Shown piece after piece: positions 62,726 to 64,000 of a stretch of 64,000 nt of DNA (positions are counted from its first letter, which is position 1; every line of letters begins with the position of its first letter). The translations under genes and the position numbers were made by a program. Origin of the DNA: CAG-390 sp964579135 (GTDB lineage: Bacteria; Bacillota; Clostridia; Oscillospirales; CAG-272); contig CAZOFD010000004.1 in NCBI GenBank assembly GCA_964579135.1, forward strand, positions 8,905 through 72,904, in the 5' to 3' direction. The notes below the pieces were generated by a model. That model searched no databases, was not told where the DNA came from, and saw nothing but the letters and a program-made list of their open reading frames with translations.

Positions 62726-62754
62726 TTGACATTTTGCGGGGGGGGGGTGATAAT
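62726..62754 (+). promoter_or_regulatory. Promoter with a G10 tract in its spacer, candidate phase-variable switch
   Basis: TTGACA (62726-62731) and GATAAT (62749-62754) are 17 bases apart. The spacer contains ten consecutive G (62738-62747). Gain or loss of a G would shift the spacing. An exact TATAAT at 62756-62761 is 24 bases from the -35 and would be too distant at this tract length. Confidence 0.65.
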
Positions 62755-62918
62755 ATATAATAAAAACTGCTATCCGATAAATTTTGTTTGTTTTGAACAA
62801 ATACGTTGACTGTTGCCAAACTCCGAAATCCGTTGCGTGATTTTCGTGAGGCGTTTTAGACCGCCACGGCAAAGTTTGCGGACTTTTTACGGACGACGTA
62901 TGACAAGGAGAAAAAAAT

Positions 62919-64000
62919 ATGAAGAAGATCTCAAAGATCGTTTGTGCGTTGCTTGCGATGTTGACGTTTTCGGCGTGCTTTGTCGGCTGCGCGAACACGG
63001 GCGGCGGTGACGCGACGAAAAAAGATGAGACCGTCCCGCCGAGCGTCGGCAGTACGGTGCTCGCGCAGGACGTGCACGACGTGCCGCAGATGGATTATAA
63101 CGACGAGCTGATCGTGATATATTCGCGCGGTCACGAGTGGTTTGACGACGACGTTTGCGTTGATGCTGACCTCGGCGACAAGATCACCAAAGCCGTTTGG
63201 GAGCGTCAGGCTATCGTCGAGAGACATCTCGGCGTCGAGCTCAAAAACGTATATTCCTACGACGACAACGGTTGGGGCTACATAGGCGACGACGTGCAAA
63301 ATATGCGCGACGCGGGCAGAAACGACTATTCCATAGTTGCCGATGCGCTTTATCACGCCGGAGTTAACACCTGCAACAATCTTTATCTCGATATCAGCAA
63401 CCTGCAATACCTCGATCTTACGAAAGATTATTGGGCGCAGGGCGTCAACAGCGCGGCAAGTTACAAGGGCAAGCAGTTCTACGTAATGGGCGCAATCGCC
63501 ATCGCAACGTATCGTATGTCCATCATAACGCTTTTTAACGAGACGACGTTTAAAAATCTCGGCTACGAAGACCCTTACGCGTGGGTCGACACGGGCGAGT
63601 GGACGATATCCAAGATGTACACGCTTGCGGAGCAGTTCTACGACGACTCTACCGGCGACGTTGCGGGCGAAAAGGACGAAAACGACACCTACGGCGTGCT
63701 TTGCTCGACCGGTATAACTCTCGACGCCTTTATCGCTTCCTGCGATCTCAACATTCTCGCAAAGAACGCCGAGGACAAACTCGTAAACGTGTTTGACTCG
63801 CAAAAAGCCGCAAGGGCAGCCGAAGCCGTCGGCAAACTTTATTGGGAGTGCAAGGGCAGCTATCCGCTTACGGTCACGTATCAGGATAAAGAACTCAATA
63901 CGATCGCCGAAAAATTCGCTCAGGAAAAAAGCGCTATGGCAATGGTGCGACTGATTGAGGTGGAGACGTCCTACGTTTCGGGCGCAACGTTCGGTCTCGG
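62919..64000 (+). CDS. Extracellular solute-binding lipoprotein (partial, continues past the window)
   Basis: The frame is open from ATG 62919 to the window end (360 codons and 2 bases). AAGGAG lies 8 bases upstream. Residues 1-23 form a lipoprotein signal with lipobox FVGC (Cys24; Cys20 is a second candidate). The mature part resembles a type 1 ABC solute-binding protein of the sugar/oligosaccharide class, for example YDDSTGD...DTYGVLCSTG and KSAMAMV. The ligand is unknown; transporter genes would be expected downstream. The promoter carries a G10 tract. Confidence 0.82.
   Translation, partial: MKKISKIVCALLAMLTFSACFVGCANTGGGDATKKDETVPPSVGSTVLAQDVHDVPQMDYNDELIVIYSRGHEWFDDDVCVDADLGDKITKAVWERQAIVERHLGVELKNVYSYDDNGWGYIGDDVQNMRDAGRNDYSIVADALYHAGVNTCNNLYLDISNLQYLDLTKDYWAQGVNSAASYKGKQFYVMGAIAIATYRMSIITLFNETTFKNLGYEDPYAWVDTGEWTISKMYTLAEQFYDDSTGDVAGEKDENDTYGVLCSTGITLDAFIASCDLNILAKNAEDKLVNVFDSQKAARAAEAVGKLYWECKGSYPLTVTYQDKELNTIAEKFAQEKSAMAMVRLIEVETSYVSGATFGL

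Larger units (their letters stand above)
62525..62918. other. Divergent intergenic region with G10 tract
   Basis: These 394 bases separate DUF5685 (minus) from the solute-binding protein (plus). They contain one promoter for each. The plus-strand leader of about 158 bases (62761-62918) shows only weak hairpins and no riboswitch that I can recognise. Bases 62591-62725 show nothing distinct. Confidence 0.55.

Noticed and set aside
62761..62918. Riboswitch in the solute-binding protein leader
   Set aside because: Only weak local hairpins are visible and no known conserved core could be matched.
1..64000. CRISPR arrays, prophage genes, insertion sequences, restriction or antiphage systems
   Set aside because: I found no regularly spaced direct repeats, transposases, integrases, phage structural genes or recognisable defence genes; the gene content is housekeeping.

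Overview
The window looks like a chromosomal segment of an uncultured, endospore-forming member of the Clostridia. The evidence is sporulation genes yabP, yabQ and a ymxH-type gene, Gram-positive polC, cdaA-cdaR, hemZ, an ECF transporter core, the MEP isoprenoid route, and near-consensus sigma-A promoters. It is a housekeeping region: I see no prophage, insertion sequence, CRISPR array, rRNA or tRNA.

Layout. 1-3038: end of a polyamine ABC operon (potA tail?, potB, potC, potD) closed by a terminator. 3154-16770: a long co-directional run with c-di-AMP synthesis (cdaA, cdaR), a frameshifted FAD dehydrogenase, recJ, relA, dtd, hemZ, a uridine-kinase-like gene, a SpoVB/MurJ-like flippase and mazG. 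16767-18448: rqcP, yabP, yabQ and divIC behind a perfect consensus promoter. 18449-20562 (minus): htpG and a TSCPD protein. 20715-25580: ispE, split thrE, a spermidine-synthase-like gene and a minimal sufC-sufB pair. 25656-28560: HU, then yetF, asnA and yjbR on the minus strand. 28734-40602: ruvC, an RlmI-like methyltransferase, ecfA1-ecfA2-ecfT, truA, a DUF5711-like gene, cvpA, a ClpE-like unfoldase, a P-type-ATPase-like protein without catalytic motifs, and ymxH. 40761-53858: rpsB, tsf, pyrH, frr, uppS, cdsA, dxr, rseP, ispG and polC, the classic translation/envelope/isoprenoid cluster. 53860-62590 (minus): dxs, metH, metF, a ferredoxin-type aldo/keto reductase, a Cys-tailed J protein and a DUF5685 protein. 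62726-64000: a promoter with a G10 spacer driving a solute-binding lipoprotein that runs off the window.

How the genes work together. dxs, dxr, ispE and ispG supply isoprenoid precursors, which uppS turns into the lipid carrier used for wall synthesis; cdsA adds phospholipid precursor. rpsB, tsf, frr, rqcP, dtd and truA serve translation; relA and cdaA make second messengers. metF and metH form methionine from methylene-tetrahydrofolate.

Most notable observations: a P-type-ATPase-like pseudoenzyme in which the phosphorylated Asp is replaced; a candidate phase-variable promoter with a ten-G tract in its 17-bp spacer; a likely leaderless rqcP transcript; a 1-nt frameshift in a COG2509-type gene; a DUF5685 protein with two Asp-rich motifs reminiscent of isoprenoid synthases; and several untranslated structures (HU operator dyad, ymxH hairpin, phased A-tracts). 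All family assignments are by reading motifs; no database search was run.
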